Positions 20,250 through 21,547 of a DNA stretch of 21,547 nucleotides are shown one piece after another. The translations under genes and the position numbers were made by a program. This DNA is from CAYNLG01 sp964397995 (GTDB lineage Bacteria > Planctomycetota > Phycisphaerae > FEN-1346). Every line of letters begins with the position of its first letter. Position 1 is the first letter of the stretch. Below the pieces are notes generated by a model, which made no database searches, had not been told where the DNA came from, and worked only from the letters and a program-made list of their open reading frames with translations. The stretch spans positions 1 through 21,547 of the forward strand of contig CAYNLG010000065.1 of NCBI GenBank assembly GCA_964397995.1, in the 5' to 3' direction.

Positions 20250-21547
20250 ATGCGCACCATTACTTCAGACCTGGCCGTCGAAGGTCGGCCCCTCGCGCCC
20301 GTCTGGTCGGCCTGCGTCGGCGCCGGCCGCGCCTACATCAACCTGCGGGCCGATTTCCAGGCCCAGCTGCGGCGGGCAGTCGGCGAGTGCGGGTTCCGGT
20401 ACGTCCGGTTCCACGGGCTCTTCCACGACGACATGGGCGTCTACCGCGAAGACGCCGACGGCCGTCCGATGCACAACTGGCAGGTCGTCGACGCCCTGTA
20501 CGACGGGTTGCTGGAGGCGGGGGTGCGGCCGTTCGTCGAGTTCGGCTTCTGCCCGAAGGACCTCGCGACCGAGACCGAGACGGTCTTCTGGTGGAAGGGC
20601 CACGGGGCGCCGCCAAAGGACCTCGGCAAGTGGTCGGCCTTGGTCGAGGCGCTGGTCCGCCACTGGGCCGCGCGGTACGGCCTCGACGAAATCCGCCGCT
20701 GGTACTACGAGGTCTGGAACGAGCCGAACCTGCAGCCGTTCTTCCGCGGGACGCGGAGCCAGTATTTCGAGCTCTACCGGGCGACCGCCACGGCCGTGAA
20801 GGCCGTCGACCGGCGGCTCCGCGTGGGCGGCCCGGCTACCGCCAACTTCGTCCCCGACGACCGGTACGCCGGCGACGCCGAAGACCCGAGCGCTGCCGCC
20901 GACGTCCGCGACAACCCCGAGGCCCACGCGTGGCGGGGCGTGTGGATCCGCGAGTTCCTCGACTTCTGCGACCGCGAGGGGCTGGCCGTCGACTTCGTCT
21001 CGACGCACCCGTACCCGACGGACCTGTCGCTGGACGAGAAGGGCGAGTCGCGCGGCGTGTCGCGGTACCGGGACGCGGTGCTCGACGACCTGCGGTGGCT
21101 GAGGGAGGCCATCGCCGCGTCGCGGTTCCCGAACGCCGAGCTGCACCTGACGGAGTGGTCGACCAGCCCCTCGTGCCGCGACCACCTGCACGACTTCCCG
21201 CCGGCGGCGTGCTACGTGGCGCGGTCGTACCTCAAGGCGGCCGCGCTATGCAACAGCCTGTCGTACTGGACGCTCAGCGACGTCTTCGAGGAGAACGGGC
21301 CGGCCCCGAGCGTGTGGCACGGCGGATTCGGCCTCGTCAACCACCAGGGCCTGCGCAAGCCCACGTACTGGACGTTCGTCTTCCTGAACCGGCTGGGCGA
21401 GACGCTGATGGCCCAGGGCGAGGGATACGCCGTGACGCGGCGCGCGGGCGGCGGCCTGGCCGCCCTGCTCTACCATTACCCGCCCGAGGTCCCGGCGACG
21501 CCGACGCTGGCGGACACGGCCGAGAAGACCCGGGCGGTGACCGAGAC
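20250..21547 (+). CDS. GH39-type glycoside hydrolase (beta-xylosidase-like), 3' partial
   Basis: At least 432 residues are visible and the frame runs off the window. The TIM-barrel signatures of family GH39 are clear: WYYEVWNEPNL with the acid/base Glu158, and LHLTEWSTS with the nucleophile Glu302. Other matches are YVRFHGLFHDDMGVY and FVSTHPYPTD. GH39 members are retaining beta-xylosidases or alpha-L-iduronidases; the sequence looks nearer the xylosidases, but substrate is not certain. No signal peptide is present, so it probably acts on imported oligosaccharides in the cytoplasm. GGGAGG (20242-20247) lies only 2 nt before the ATG, closer than usual, but the promoter and the start of similarity support it. 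Confidence 0.9.
   Translation, partial: MRTITSDLAVEGRPLAPVWSACVGAGRAYINLRADFQAQLRRAVGECGFRYVRFHGLFHDDMGVYREDADGRPMHNWQVVDALYDGLLEAGVRPFVEFGFCPKDLATETETVFWWKGHGAPPKDLGKWSALVEALVRHWAARYGLDEIRRWYYEVWNEPNLQPFFRGTRSQYFELYRATATAVKAVDRRLRVGGPATANFVPDDRYAGDAEDPSAAADVRDNPEAHAWRGVWIREFLDFCDREGLAVDFVSTHPYPTDLSLDEKGESRGVSRYRDAVLDDLRWLREAIAASRFPNAELHLTEWSTSPSCRDHLHDFPPAACYVARSYLKAAALCNSLSYWTLSDVFEENGPAPSVWHGGFGLVNHQGLRKPTYWTFVFLNRLGETLMAQGEGYAVTRRAGGGLAALLYHYPPEVPATPTLADTAEKTRAVTE

Overview
The window is very GC-rich (roughly 70 % by eye) bacterial DNA, most likely from a planctomycete or close relative. This is inferred from the mix of a housekeeping ribosomal/replication block with a very large secreted PQQ-propeller protein, a Gfo/Idh oxidoreductase, an aldo/keto reductase, a GH39 enzyme and a dockerin-like remnant, and from A-rich low-complexity intergenic DNA. 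No marker gene here fixes the phylum.

Layout. 2-562: 3' end of a TPR-type protein built from nearly identical 129-bp repeats. 563-1079: non-coding DNA with a low-complexity A-rich patch, a small palindrome, a consensus-like promoter (723-751) and a structured leader of about 320 nt before ilvD (1080-2750). tRNA-Gln(TTG) follows 10 nt after ilvD. 2952-8309: eight tightly spaced co-directional genes glmU-prs-rplY-pth-rpsF-ssb-rpsR-rplI, which join two gene orders that are often separate in bacteria. A palindrome-rich gap and a promoter lead to dnaB (8591-10000). tRNA-Ser(GCT) has its own promoter.

10164-21547 is accessory in character. A frameshifted, headless remnant of a heparinase II/III-like protein abuts tRNA-Ser. 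A 1555-residue secreted multi-domain beta-propeller protein is convergent with a Gfo/Idh oxidoreductase. That gene is divergent from an aldo/keto reductase, with good promoters on both strands between them. The reductase is convergent with an EAL-like/HDOD signalling protein. After a 410-bp gap holding a dockerin-like relic comes the start of a GH39 glycosidase, cut by the window end.

Functionally, the left half supplies precursor synthesis (UDP-GlcNAc, PRPP, branched-chain amino acids), translation and replication. The right half looks like polysaccharide or sugar catabolism with one regulator. I see no CRISPR array, phage, transposase, rRNA or recognised defence system. The items most worth a second look are the structured ilvD leader, the homogenised TPR repeats, the palindrome cluster before dnaB, the gene decay beside tRNA-Ser, and the large propeller protein of unknown function.
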